This document shows positions 1 through 12,068 of a stretch of 64,000 nt of DNA, one piece after another (positions within the stretch are counted from its first letter, which is position 1; each line of letters starts with the position of its first letter). The notes beneath the pieces were generated by a model, which saw nothing but the letters and a program-made list of their open reading frames with translations, was not told the origin of the DNA and made no database searches. The stretch spans positions 47,545,043-47,609,042 of the forward strand of contig NC_057926.1 in the NCBI RefSeq assembly GCF_018873765.1. The letters run 5' to 3'. The position numbers and the translations under genes were made by a program. Source of the DNA: Telopea speciosissima (Eukaryota > Streptophyta > Magnoliopsida > Proteales > Proteaceae).

Positions 1-671
1 AAAATGGTCAATAACCGAAAATGGTCAAAGACTGATGGATTGACAGTGACCGATTAACGGTCAGTGACCGGTAAACAGTCACCAGGGTGGTTATAGACAA
101 TTTCAAATAAGTGAGAATTGTAAAAATTACCTAATAACTATAGAAACCACCAAAACAGTCTAGGATGCCTATAAATAGAGAAATTTAAAACAAAGGAGAA
201 TCCAACAAATCAATCAAACAAGTCTTTATTTTTATCTTTTATTTTTCTTTTTTAGGAGTAGTGTAATGTAGATTTTCATCCATCTATATATTTTTTGGCT
301 TGCTTCAAAAGACATCCATTATCATCAATTTGCAAGCTTCAACAGTTCTGGCTGGGAGAGTTGTGAAGACTTCAACAAATTCGTTTATATGTTGTTAACA
401 ATTTGGTCATAGAGTGGTGGTAGTGTAAATACTAAGTTGTAAGCCTCATCAATTTCGGATTTGGCAAGTTGTAATGATTTCAACAAATGCGTTCTGTAAA
501 GTAAGTAATTTGAATTCTTCTTCTTCTTCTTGGCATTGCAATCTTCGTATTTTTAAAAGTCCTTAGATTACCAAGGCACTAGTAGAATTCATCATCACAT
601 GGAACACGATCTTTATTAGTTTCCTCTGTCTGTAACGGTCTCTAGGCCAAAAGGAATTTTGGAGGAAACAG
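1..671. other. No gene seen; AT-rich left edge
   Basis: I see no supported coding sequence here. The first 150 bases repeat short words around a gtcagtgaccg core, and the rest is AT-rich intergenic DNA. It could be the end of a repeat that begins outside the window. Confidence 0.5.
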
Positions 672-1558
672 AACACATTTATGTTAATTATAGTTATTGC
701 ACAAGGCAATTACCAATCAAATGTATTTGGCCTTTATATAATTGGACGTCGACCCAATAACCACTTTCTAGTTGGATCTTACAATTAGAACATAAAATGG
801 ACTCAACCATGTATAAGTTTAGGTTTGTAACTAACAAAATGACAGGAGATCAGTACTTGGTCGCATGGCCTCTACACCAATGTCTGGGCCAATGGGGGAG
901 CACTTCTATGTATCTACCTAGAGGCAGGAGCATCATTTTATGGTGCCCTGTGAGAGGGCATAGAGGGTGCCACCAAGTAGGGATTCTTTTCCGGTAATAA
1001 AAATTTGGTCTGAAGGGCCAATCCATACTTATTCCATTATTGCTTTCAAGGCATGAGCAGGACATGAATAAGAAGCCCTTTGCCAAACCTGTCATTGGGC
1101 CATTCAAGTGCATGGGCCACTATGTATCAAGTTTTCTCGCATGATTTTCATATTTTATATCATTTAGGACAAAATTTACTTTTTTGAACTAACTGCCAAA
1201 CCACTATACCAATAGGAAGAGAAGTCAAATCAATCCAAAATTTTTTTGGTGAGAAAATCAATCCATAATTGTTATATTTAGATGCTATGGATAACCTTTC
1301 TTTTTTTCATTTTATTTATTTAGTAAAATTTTGTCTTGTAATTAAAAAAAATTCCTGGCATGGCCAGTGTGAAAAACCATACCACACGAAAAGTGTCTTT
1401 CTCTCTTATTTTGGCCCATGCAAATTTTATTTCTTCAAACTAACTTATAAAGCCTATGTTGACATGTGTACCGTAGCTGATGATTGAATTAATTTTTTAA
1501 ATTTAACTCAAGTTTATATGCAGACATGGACAATTCGTCCACAAAAATTGGGATCCGA
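672..1558. repeat. Segmental duplicate, paired with 55805-56770
   Basis: This stretch aligns by eye almost end to end with 55805-56770, with scattered substitutions. Shared words include ggacgttgacccaataacc (gtcg in this copy) and accaatcaaatgt. It stops directly before the start codon of GH3 copy 1, where the TATA-containing promoter of the other copies would be expected. The downstream partner has an extra 142-bp insertion. Short open frames here are not supported as genes. Confidence 0.75.
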
Positions 1559-3020
1559 AAATATGAAGAACACAGAAATCCATAGAAGCAAAACCTCCCA
1601 TAGCCATGGCGATCGCCATTGCTCCTCTCTCCACCTCCGTTCCTTCCTCTTTCTCTTTGCCTTCATCTTCATCTCCCTTCTGCTTCAGCGGAAACAGCTC
1701 AAGCTCGTTACAAGGATCCAAGACTCCCGAAGGAATACCGAATCTCAGATCTCCTTTCTTTGATGTCAACTCATGAAAAGATCGGCAAAATGGCCCAAAT
1801 CGATCCCCCGCGTTTCTTATATAGTTTTTTAAGTTTTCCTTCTTGTTTGAAGCTTAATTGTCTTGATTTCTTTGAAGCTCTAAAGATGAAACAGTGACGA
1901 TGAGGGTTGTTCTGGTTATTAATTTCAGGGAGTGTAGTGAACGGAGCAGTGCCGAACGTTCCTTCTGTTATAGCGCCAAATGCAACCCCTGCTATGTGGG
2001 CGGGCTTGATCGATGGGTTCCAGAAGTCTGCATTATCGGCAAAGCTTGGGATTCCCATAATATATGCCACTGACGCAGTCCATGGCCATAATAACGCCCT
2101 CGGCGCCACTATTTTTCCTCATAACGTCGGCCTTGGAGCTGCAAGGTTTCTCTGTCTTCTTCTTTCTCTGTTTGCTTGTGTGAATATTTTGGACTGTGAG
2201 AGAGACAGAAGCTTGAGATCATTAAAATATAAATTGCCACCAGATTTTTGGTTAATATTTCTTGTTTTGTTCTGATGAAGGGATGAGGATTTAATGGTGA
2301 GGATCGGAAGTGCCACTGCTTTGGAGGTTCAAGGCACCGGAATGCAGTACACTTTCGCCCCCTTTGTTGCTGTAAGCTCTCTCTCTCTCTCTCTCTCTTT
2401 CTCTTTGGAAAATATAAAATCCGAAGAGGGTATATTTATGAACCGAAAAGGAGTGAAATTATTCCATTTCTTTGGCTGCACGCACGGGTACGAGGAGCAC
2501 TCCTGCAACCAGGGTAGCAACAAATTTTTTTATCTGTTTGGATTAATTTAATTAAGGGTTACAACTTCTAGAAACCTTCTACCTCCTTTAATTGTCTTTG
2601 TAATAAAAAAGAACTGACCAAAGGACTCTTGCACGATTGTGTCGAGAGCGTATAAAAAAATATATGATGTTATATGAATTATTTAATGAAGTATTTATAT
2701 AAAATGATATTTCATAGGATTTATATTCATTGAAAAAAAATACATGTTATCCTAAAGGAAATTTAAAATAAAGGTTTCAAATTCTTAATTCAATATTTTT
2801 GTCAAAATAAGAATTTTCTTTTAATTAATTCTCATTTCAAACGATTTTTAATTATTCAAATTAAAAAATTATATGGTCTCAATTCTTTTCTCTATACTTT
2901 TTTTTATAACAGCTTGTATAAAAAAATTCTTAGTTCCAAGCTAAGTTACCAGTGGAAAGGCCACTTCAAAGTCCTAACTAATTGCGTTAGAAACCGCAGG
3001 AGCAGCTTTTCAATCCCTAG

Positions 3021-3548
3021 CATGGTTGGTAAACCCAGTTTTTTAACTCGACTCGTCTTTCAAGAAAACCTGGTGATTCGACCTTGTCAAACTCAGTCAA
3101 GGCGAGTCCCGTTTTTAAATTTTTAATACAATAAATATGTATAAATTAGTAAAAAATCAGAAAAATACCGAAAAAAGGGTAAACCACAAAAAAAAAAAAA
3201 AAAAAAAAATCAAAGAATCCCATATCAATGTATTTTGAGTTTATACCATTGAACAAGATAAGAGAATTGAGGAGTTGAGGGTGGGTTTCTTGCTATTTTA
3301 GAATACGGATTTACTATTTTATTCAACTCAGATTCTAAGTGAATCGGCTTTATTTATTTTTTAAAAATGACTAAACTCGCCAAGTTTGCCGTGACTAGGG
3401 AAAAAATACTAAGTCTTATTTGACACCAACAATTTATGAACCAGTCTCCCCATCTTTTACCTTGATCTAGTCTACACGACACTTGACCAGGTTTTCCAAA
3501 AATTTGACGGGCGACTCGCCCCAGTCAAAACCCGATTTTCAAACTATG
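3021..3548. mobile_element. hAT-like MITE in intron 3 of copy 1
   Basis: This is a non-coding element with inverted ends of the form CATAGTTTGAAAA (left end catggttgg, right end tttcaaactatg). It is flanked by an 8-bp duplication, ATCCCTAG, slightly decayed here to atcccaag on the right. The 8-bp duplication is the hAT signature. It is present in copies 1, 4, 6 and 7, partly in copy 2, and absent from copy 8. Confidence 0.7.
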
Positions 3549-3968
3549 ATCCCAAGTAGTATAGTATCCGCTATTCCTATATAATTTCAAAGAAGGAGTA
3601 GGTCTCCTATCCCCCAAAAGTAGCAGCTACTATTGGAATAATCAACATCTCTTACCACGGCTGTCGTCTCATTCATCTTTTAACAAATTATTCTCCTTGA
3701 AAATGGTTGGGGTTTTTGGTGTGTGGAACTGTAGGTGTGTAGGGATCCACGGTGGGGTCGGTGCTATGAGAGCTACAGCGAGGATACGCAGATTGTGAAG
3801 AGCATGGCCAAGAGCATACTAGGCTTACAGGGCTACCCTCCTCACAATCACACACTCGGTTACCCCTTCGTCGCTTCTGGGTACTTCCTTTTTCTGTTTA
3901 AAGTTTATTTCCTTTTTCATCCCTATTGAGATCGTATCCTCTGCACATACGTCCACCTGAAGATCTTG

Positions 3969-4094
3969 GCTGTGTTTGGTATGCATTTTAGGTGAATTTT
4001 GCATTTTCAGACGATAAAATAACTATTTTTAGTATTCGAGAATGCAAAATCGACCTAGAATGAATTCCAAGAATGCATACCAAACGCATCCCTA
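3969..4094. mobile_element. Short foldback MITE in intron 4 of copy 1
   Basis: Inverted ends read ctgtgtttggtatgca on the left and gcataccaaacgcatcc on the right, with inner arms around attttgcattttc and gaatgcaaaatcg. The whole element is about 125 bp. It recurs in intron 4 of copies 2, 4, 6 and 7, and a relative sits in the 3' flanks of the genes. Confidence 0.7.
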
Positions 4095-5939
4095 ATGAGT
4101 CAATGAGAGGTTTTGTATGTGATGTTTTTGCTTTCAAAGATGCAGTATCATAGATTTACTGTTTTACATTCTATTTGTATCGTATCATAGATCTGTATGA
4201 CATGACATGACCAATCCCATATAGATTCCAAAAACCGAGGTCTCTAGTCATTTATTGAATGGCGGACTTTCTAAATTATGATGATTGTTAATGAATGGGT
4301 CCATTATAGGGGAAGGAAAGTTCTGGTTTGTGCAAAACACTACGCCTCCGATGGTGGGACACAAGGAGGGGTCGACGAGCAATACACGGTGACCACATAT
4401 GACGACCTGTATCGCATCCACATGACCCCTTATATTGATGCAATCGCCATGGGGGTGTCGACTATCATGGCTTCTTACTCTAGCTGGAATGGGATCAAGA
4501 TGCCTGCCAACCCTTTCCTCCTCACTCACATTCTCAAACAAGAGATGTCCTTCTAGGTAGCATAAAATTATTATACAACATCTCTAAATTTACATTTCTA
4601 CCCTTATCCGGGTCCTGGTACCCTAGTGGTCATCACTTTGTATGGGCTGCTACATGGGACAGGGTATGGTCATATCAGACTGGGAAGCAATTGACCGGAT
4701 GACCAACCCACCCGCTTCACACTACAAAGAAAGCCTGAAGGCATCAATCAACGCTGGAATCGACATGGTCATGATCCCTTACAAATACCACCAATACTTT
4801 ACATACATGACGGAGCTTGTGTCGTCCGGCGACATTCCGATCAGCTGGATTGACGATGTTGTGAGGCGAATCCTTAGGGTGAAGTTCATTCTTGGGCTTT
4901 TCGAATGGCCCATGGCTGACCGGTCTCTCCATCCCATGGTTGGACACAAGGTTAGTCCAACACCCAACTGAATTAACCGATTTCATTGATATGGGTATTT
5001 TCGTCATTAAAATTGGTATAACTTCTTAACCTTTTGGACCCACAGAAACCCAGGGATTTGGCAGGAGAAGCCATGAGGAAGAGTTTGGTGTTGTTGAAGA
5101 ACGGAAAGGGAGAGAAGAAGATGCTTCCTTTGAGCAATAATGCCCCGAATATTCTTGTGGTTGGGTCTCATGCACACAACATCGGCTACCAATGTGGAGG
5201 GTGGACTGTTTCAAGGAAGGGCAACTCAGGCAACATCACCGAAGGAACAACAATCTTAGAAGGCATCAAGAGGGCTGTTAGCAAGCAGACCCGGGTCGTG
5301 TTCCAAGAAAAACCTGACAAGCAATTCGTTAACAAGAACCGGGATTCCTCCTATGCAATTGTGGTTGTCGGCGAACTCCCATATGCGAAAACAGACGATG
5401 ATAGCAAAGAGCTCAGGCTTGCACAAGATGGGGAGGAGACAATCAAGACTATGTGCAAGGAGGTGAAATGTCTGGTTATCGTTGTGTCGGGTCGACCCGT
5501 TGTGATAGAGCCTTATGTTGACATGATGGAGGCATTGGTGGCTGCTTGGCTTCCATGGAGTGAAGCTGGAAAAGGGATTGCTGATGTTATAATTGGGGAT
5601 TATGATTTCCAGGGTAAGCTTCCGAGGACATTGTTTCGGCGGGTCGACCAGCTGCCGATGAAATTTGGGGATTTGTATTATGACCCGCTGTACCCGTTTG
5701 GGTATGGGCTCCAGATGGGTATCCAATCATACAAAAGAGGTCATGGTGTTTCATCCTCCTCTTTATCATCTTTTTCATCTATTTGATTGGTTATGGTATA
5801 GCTTATAACAAAAAATTTGTAGAAAAAGGGATATATGAGGATCAAGGATATGTTTGTTGTAGCATTTGTATAATTGTTGTTTTGATTAATGAGAATTTAT
5901 GAAATAGCAAGGCTATGTTTGGTATGCGTTCTTGGAATG

Positions 5940-6076
5940 TGTTACGGTGAAATCCGAGTAGATTTCTACTTGGTTGAGCTGTCCTGCACAAGCAAATAAC
6001 ACAAGAGAAAAGAGTGTCAGCCTGAACCTGTTAATACACTCCGATACCTTAGTTAGATCTGCAACAGATAAAGACT
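5940..6076. mobile_element. Solo-LTR family, incomplete copy
   Basis: This is the left end of the TG...CA solo LTR described at 16793-17425, directly after GAATG. Only the first part of the LTR is present; the sequence then continues into the common spacer. It is a fossil fragment. Confidence 0.7.
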
Positions 6077-7749
6077 GCTTTTTTTTCAGTTTTTTCTTTG
6101 CTTAACTAGTACCATTAGGAAAAGAAAGCCTCAGTAAAAAGAGACAAATAATTGTGCAAGCTAAATCTATAAAATAAAATGGACATAGGAACCAGCATTG
6201 TTCATCAACTAGAGGAGTAGTTGCAGAGTATAGGGGAGTCCATAATCAAATCAAATCTATGTCAAAAAGAAGTTCCACATATACCTTAGAATTAATACAA
6301 AATTCATGAGCAATCTACTATCCCTAATTGTTGTGAGCTTCTGCTTCAACTTCATGGTCTGTCACAATAAAACTATACCGATCAAAACAAAATTGCCATG
6401 GAACAGAGCCTCATATGCCTAACCTGCTTTGTTCTTATCACAATCAATTACTTTGGAATATGAGAAAAAATGATCAACACTCGGGAATGGGGCTTACCAC
6501 CCCACCAAAGCTTACAGGGCCCTCTCCCTCGAAACAATTTTTAATATCAAGTGTATATGGGATATTGGGAGTGTTTCCCCATTTAATGTTGTGGACCTAA
6601 ATGTACTTGAGCATTTTACCAAAAAAAAAAAGAATTGTACAAAAGCACAAGATCACCTAAGTAGTACTATGTTTGGAATAATTCAATGAAAAAAAAATGT
6701 ATGGAGTCATTTCCTTTTTTGGGTACGATGGACTCTCGGAATGTAAGAAAAGAAGAAAAGGACCGAGTTTTTCGGTACCCAAAGTTGATATTTCCATGGT
6801 TCGTGATCCTCTGCTGTCGTCTGCCCATGCGGCCGGCTTGTAGCCTCACACAAGCAGGAGAAAAATGATCGCCCTACCCTTCCGGAGTAGGTGCTCAGGC
6901 AATGGATAGGGCAGTCATTTTGACCCTGCCCGTGCAAGGCTTGACGTCGGCGGCACAGGTAAGCAGTAGCAGAGGATCCAAATTGTTTTTCCCTTTGTTT
7001 TTTATTATGTTTTTTTTTAACCTTTTTGGAATAAGTTTTCCTGCACCCATAGAGGGTTGTTCCCCCACCATCCTTGGGTTCACAAACCCCTCCTAGGGTT
7101 TTGGTATGTTTCAAAATACACTTCTGATGCCCCATCCTGCCCTCTCCCACCCTGTGGTATCCCGTTCAACATGGGTAACAGGAAACTCGATCCTACCTTT
7201 TATATATCTATAGCTTGTTTGCCAAACACAACGACTGAAATGAACATACATGTGAAAGGTAACCACCTGTCCTTTTTTTTTTTTTTTTGGGAATTGGGAG
7301 CTTATATATATATTTTATACCTCCTGGTGAGCATGGGCCTGAAGTGCACCACAGCTCACCAACTGTGCTAGGCAGCTGTTGTTACTATCTGTCCTTTTTG
7401 TTTTCATTAATAAGGAATAATTTCTTAGATCCACTAGATAAGAACTAAAATTACAAGACAGGTAGGTTTCAAATTTGTTTTAAGCCCGCTAGTTTCTATT
7501 AAAAATTGATTTACTTAATCCCCATAGTTAGTTATTAGTCATGCCACCTAAGAAGAAAATAGAAGTGTACTTCCAAAAACACCCCTATCTCATTTCTTCT
7601 TTTTTTTTTTTTTTTTCAAAACCTCAATTCTCGTTTATGACCGTTTCATTCTAAAAAGATAACGGATTTAATTCATAATGGGAAGAATAAGAGGGAAGAC
7701 CGTGCCGTCAAGAGATAAAAATTGAAATGGGAAAAATAAGGAGCTGGGC

Positions 7750-7869
7750 TCACATTCACGTACGTGAAGAGAACGCCTCATAGCCGTTTAGATGGAATCC
7801 CCTCCATGTGGGTCCCACGAAGTGGATTCCATCTGAACAGCTAGGAGCCTTTCACGTATGTGAATATGA
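7750..7869. mobile_element. Palindromic MITE in spacer
   Basis: A 120-bp near-perfect inverted repeat with arms of about 48 bases (left tcacattcacgtacgtgaa, right tttcacgtatgtgaatatga) around a short centre near ccatgtgggtcccac. The same element lies at 19390-19509, 29230-29349 and 43984-44103. Confidence 0.75.
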
Positions 7870-8621
7870 TCCTTGCTCGAATAAAAGGAGGAAAACTAAA
7901 CTTTTGTGTTTTTTAAAGAAAACATGACCGATCCATACCGGCGATACGGCCGATCTGGATTGGAATTTGCAAAGAACGATGTCGCTTACTAAAGCCCTGG
8001 TTTAAACTCTGCTGCTAGACCTTTTTTTTTTGGGGGGGTAATAATAGGAGCTTCGATTAGTAATCGAACAAATGAAAGAAGCAAATTAACATTAGATGGT
8101 GAGAATGGATGAGTGACAAATGCCTTGAAGCAAATTAGGATTAGAAGGTGGGTTTGGAATTTTTTTTTCTTTTCTTTTTTATCCGTTTCTTTTGTATTCA
8201 ATCCCTACTATTAAGCTGCCCTTCTCTTTGGCTCCCATAGTTTAGTTTTTTTTTTTTTTGGAGTTTTTTTTTTTTTAAGATAATAGGAGGTTTGATTTGT
8301 ACCCCAACAATTAAGGAGCACTTATCATTGTCTTCGCATCCCACTACATCTCAATCTAAGAGATTGTCCAGATCAGTAGTCTATAGTGATAAATGATGGT
8401 TGAGGCAATTTTTGAAGTTCACTTTTATTTTCTTCTTAGGTGGCATGACTAATAACTAGCTATGGGGATTAAGTAAATCTTTTTAAAACAGAAACTAGTG
8501 GATGGAAGTTCAGTTTTATTCTCTCGTGAGTCGTGATCATATGAGCATGCAACTTGCTCAGCATTCTGTTCTTACAAGAGAATGTACAAAGAAGGCACAG
8601 TTTGATAACCTTCCCAAATTC

Positions 8622-8629
8622 TATAAATA
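8622..8629 (+). promoter_or_regulatory. TATA box of orphan GH3 promoter
   Basis: TATAAATA lies 77 bases before an ATG, with the same surrounding sequence as the promoters of copies 4, 6 and 7. The gene body it should serve is missing. Confidence 0.65.
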
Positions 8630-8698
8630 GAGGAGATTTCAAAATCTGAATTCCACATACAGTCATTACTCGTCATTCCTATAGAAGGCTAAGAAAAT

Positions 8699-8731
8699 AT
8701 GAAGAAGACAGAAATCCAAAGAAGGAAAAGA
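8699..8731 (+). pseudogene. GH3 exon-1 stub (11 codons) after orphan promoter
   Basis: The start codon and about ten further codons match the beginning of exon 1 of copy 4 (MKKTEIQRR). The sequence then jumps into the end of the solo LTR that normally lies downstream of a gene. Everything between, the whole rest of a gene copy, has been deleted. It is the 5' remnant of a lost array member. Confidence 0.75.
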
Positions 8732-8734
8732 TGA

Positions 8735-8845
8735 TTCTGGTCTGGGTGCCGAGAATGGCATAACTTGGTTCACCCAGGACTCGCGTGGTTCAGTCCAGGG
8801 CGGTTGGTCGGTTCGGCCGTAATCCTGATTTGCAATGTGTCACTT
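8735..8845. mobile_element. Solo-LTR family, right-hand fragment
   Basis: It matches the last part of the LTR seen complete at 16793-17425 (words ctgggtgccgag and ggttcggccgtaatcc). It is incomplete at both ends. Confidence 0.65.
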
Positions 8846-10518
8846 GATAGGTTGATTTTGCATTCTCTGATAATAAAAACAACTATTTTTATCATATGTG
8901 AAATCGACTTAGAATGCAAGCATAATAGGAGTTTTTTTACTACATTCATGGAACCAGAGGCAATCCAAGATGGATGGATTATAGAGGTTTATGTAGAAAT
9001 TGCAACCCAGGAATATCGATTGGGGAAACAACTACCATTAATCCAAAGGGAATGTCAATGTGTAACAATCTTATTTAGTTTATGAAGGGGAGCGGATGGC
9101 ATACACTCTTTTTGAGCTTTTTTTTCAGTTTTTTCTTTGCTTAACTAGTACCATTCGGGAAAGAAAGCCTCAGTAAAAAGAGACAAATAATTGTGCAAGC
9201 TAAATCTATAAAATAAAAGATATAGGAACCAGCGTTGTTCATCAAATAGAGGAGTAGTTGCCGAGTACATTGATAGGGGAGTCCATAATCAAATCAAATC
9301 TATGTCAAAAAGAAGTTCCACATATATCTTAGAATTAATACAAAATTCAGCAATCTACTATCCCTATTTGCTATGAGCCTCTGCTTCAACTTCATGGTCT
9401 GTCACAATAAAACTGTACCGATCAAAACAAAATTGCCATGGAACAGAACCTCATATGCCTAACCTGCTTTGTGCTTGTCACAATCAATTACTTTGGAATA
9501 TGAGAAAAAATGATCAACACTCGGGAATGGGGCTTACCACCCCACCAGAGCTTACGAGGCCCTCTCCCTTGAAACATTTTTTAATATCAAGTGTATAGGG
9601 GTTAATGGGATTGTTTCCCCATTTAATGTTGTGGACCTAAATGCACTTGAGCATTTTACCCCCAAAAAAAAAAAAAATTGTACTAAAGCACAAGATCACC
9701 TAAGTTGTACTATGTTTGGAATAATTCAATGAAAAAAAATGCATGAAGTCATTTCCTTTTTTGGGTACCTCGGATTCTCGGAATGTAAGAAAAGAAAAGA
9801 AAAGGACCGAGTTTTCCATTACCCAAAGTTGATATTTCCATGGTTCGTGATCCTCTACTGTCGTCTGCCCATGCGGCCGGCTTGTAGCCTCACACAAGCA
9901 GGAGAAAAATGATCGCCCTACCCTTCCGGAGTAGGTGCTCAGGCAATGGATAGGGCAGTCATTTCGACCCTGCCTATGGAAGGCTTGACGCCGGCGGCAC
10001 GGGCAAGCAGCAGTAGAGGACCAAATTGTTTTTCCCTTTGTTTTTTATTATGTTTTTTTTTTTTTTAACTTTTTTGGAATAAGTTTTCCTCCACCCATAG
10101 AGGGTTGTTGCCCCACCATCCTTGGGTTCACAAACCTCTCCTAGGGTTTTGGTATGTTTCAAAATACACTTCTGATGCCACATCCCGCCCTTTCCCACCC
10201 TGTGGTATCCCCTTCAACATGGGTAACGGGAAACTCGATCCTACCTTTTATATATCTATAGCTTGTTTGCCAAACACAACGACTGAAATGAACATACATG
10301 TGAAAGGTAACCACCTGTCCTTTTTTTTTTTTTTTTTGGGAATTGGGAGCTTATATATATATTTTATACCTCCTGGTGAGCATGGGCCTGAAGTGCACCA
10401 CAGCTCACCAACTGTGCTAGGCAGCTGTTGTTACTATCTGCCCTTTTTGTTTTCATTAATAAGGAATAATTTCTTAGATCCACTAGATAAGAACTGAAAT
10501 TACAAGACAGGTAGGTTT
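8846..10518. repeat. Array spacer copy
   Basis: Colinear with 5930-7480 and 17440-19090: MITE remnant, cttaactagtacc block, T-rich tracts and the block ending ggtaggtttc. At 10518/10519 it is joined abruptly to the tail of a GH3 exon 7. There is no supported gene. Confidence 0.7.
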
Positions 10519-10582
10519 CCAGTCATACAAAAGAGGCCATAATGTTTCATCCACCTCCGCATCATCTTTTTCATCTATTTGA
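10519..10582 (+). pseudogene. GH3 exon-7 tail (last 20 codons)
   Basis: The final codons and stop match copies 3 and 5 ([19 protein letters not shown]), including the HNV variant that marks them. The rest of that copy is gone. The 3' flank that follows is also of the copy 3/5 type, so this is the relic of another Lys-lineage copy. Confidence 0.75.
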
Positions 10583-10728
10583 TTCATTATGGTATAGCTT
10601 ATAATAAAAAATTTGTAGAAAAAGGGATATATGAGGATCAAGGATATGTTTGTTGTAGCATTTGTATAATTGTTGTTTTGATCAATGAAAATTTATGAAG
10701 GCTGTGTTTAGTATACGTTCTTGGAATG

Positions 10729-11364
10729 TGTTGTGACGAAATCCGAGTTGATTTCTACTTGGCTGAGCTGTCCTGCACAAGCAAATAACACAAGAGAAAA
10801 GAGTGCCGGCTTGAACCTGTTAATACACTCCGATACCTAAGTTAGATCTGCAACAGATAAAGACTCAAATCCAAAGAGTAACAAGTGAGAGTGTACCTTT
10901 TACCTGAGGTAGGCATCGCTATTTATAGGATTGAGTTAGTAGATCGGTGTATAATTTTCTTGGTCGGAGATGGCAGGTAGTGTCTCACATAACTATAGGT
11001 GTCATTTCTAGGGTGTGACACCTATCGGGTTGGGAGCCACAAGCAAAGTGTGACCTTAACTGGATCGAACTATGGTCAGGTTAACTAACCAAATAGGTTT
11101 AAGTGCTTTTTGCCCAAGCTTTAGGGTTTTATCTGTGTGAACTAGGCCGATTCTTGACCTTAGTCTCCTAGTCAACTCGGTAGCTGTTCTTACGAATGAT
11201 CTGTTTGGGTTTATGTCTGACATCTGGTCTGGGTGCCGAGTATGGCGTAACTTGGTTCGCCTAGGACTCGCGTGGTTCAGTCCAAGGGGGGTGGTTGGTT
11301 CGACCGTAATCCTGATTTGCAATGTGTCACTTGATGACTAGCCAATCATAATTGTGGTTCATCA
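10729..11364. mobile_element. Solo LTR (636 bp) flanked by GAATG
   Basis: Begins TGTTGTGACG and ends GGTTCATCA, with GAATG on both sides (10724-10728 and 11365-11369). It is a single LTR without internal region, a fossil. Its ends and 5-bp target duplication are typical of LTR retrotransposons; the family is not determined. A cctataaatagcg word on the complement suggests the LTR reads on the minus strand. Confidence 0.75.
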
Positions 11365-12068
11365 GAATGCATTATAGGTTGATTTTGCATTCTCTGGTAA
11401 TAAAAACAACTTTTTTTTATCATATGTGAAATCTACTTAGAATGCAAGCATAATAGGAGTTTTTCTACTACATTGATGGAACCGGAGGCAATCCAAGATG
11501 GATGCATTATAGAGGTTTATGTAGACATCGCAACCTAGGAATATCGATTGGGGAAACAACTACCATTAATCCAAAGGGAATGTCAATTTGTGTAACAATC
11601 TTATTTAGTTTATGAAGGGGAGCGGATGGCATACACTCTTTTTGAGCTTTTTTTTTAGTTTTTTCTTTGCTTAACTAGTACCATTAGGTAAAGAAAGCCT
11701 CAGTAAAAAGAGACAAATAATTGTGCAAGCTAAATCTATAAAATAAAATAGATATAGGGACCAGCGTTGTTCATCAAATAGAGTAGTAATTGCCATGTAC
11801 ATTGATAGGGGAGTCCATAATCAAATCAAATCTATGTCAAAAAGAAGTTCCACATATACCTTAGAATTAATACAAAATTCAACAATCTACTATCCATATT
11901 TGCTTTGAGCCTCTACTTCAACTTCATGGTCTGTCACAATAAAACTGTACCGATCAAAACAAAATTGCCATGGAACAGAACCTCATATGCCTAACCTGCT
12001 TTGTTCTTATCACAATCAATTACTTTGGAATATGAGAAAAAATCATTAACACTCAAGAATGGGGCTTC
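11365..12068. repeat. Array spacer, cut off at 12068
   Basis: Colinear with 17426-18127. At about 12068 (ggggcttccc|ctggtgattcgg) it switches to the inside of the intron-3 MITE of copy 2. That junction removes the rest of the spacer, the promoter and exons 1-3. Confidence 0.75.

Larger units (their letters stand above)
1563..5786 (+). pseudogene. GH3 beta-glucosidase copy 1, pseudogene (Lys lineage)
   Basis: All seven exons can be placed by splice sites and by alignment to copy 4: 1563-about 1810, 1929-2145, 2281-2371, 3735-3880, 4310-4556, 4663-4950 and 5046-5786. The family is plant GH3 exo-beta-glucosidase, a secreted wall or glycoside hydrolase. Exon 1 has lost one T in its signal-peptide region, which shifts the frame, and a deletion near 1805 removes the end of exon 1 and its GT donor. 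The last codon of exon 5 is TAG (CAG in copies 4 and 6). The nucleophile motif ISDWEAID in exon 6 is intact. The acid/base Glu is replaced by Lys at 5388-5390, and the second substrate-stacking Trp (barley Trp434) is Arg at 5214-5216. Exon 7 is open for its full length. The promoter of the other copies is missing. It could still be transcribed but should not yield an active enzyme. Confidence 0.85.
5787..8621. repeat. Array spacer after copy 1
   Basis: This is the 3' flank and intergenic spacer that recurs after most copies. In order it holds the 3' UTR region, part of a flanking MITE, an incomplete solo LTR, a stretch beginning tttgcttaactagtacc that recurs nine or so times in the window, T-rich tracts, and a palindromic MITE at 7750-7869. 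I see no gene. Small open frames repeat with the spacer and carry no recognisable domain. Confidence 0.75.

Noticed and set aside
3181-3215. Poly-A and poly-T tracts as processed-gene tails
   Set aside because: They lie within introns and spacers, vary between copies, and no retrocopied gene precedes them.
5256-5726. 156-codon minus-strand frame opposite exon 7 of copy 1
   Set aside because: Antisense shadow of the GH3 coding frame, seen in parts behind every copy.
8765-9085. 106-codon + strand frame
   Set aside because: It runs across an LTR fragment and the flanking MITE, and related spacer copies do not keep it.
10105-10497. 130-codon + strand frame repeated in spacers
   Set aside because: Contains poly-Phe from a T tract and changes length between spacer copies with the T run; no evidence of coding.
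11056-11322. 88-codon minus-strand frame repeated three times
   Set aside because: Lies inside the solo LTR and is present only because the LTR was duplicated.
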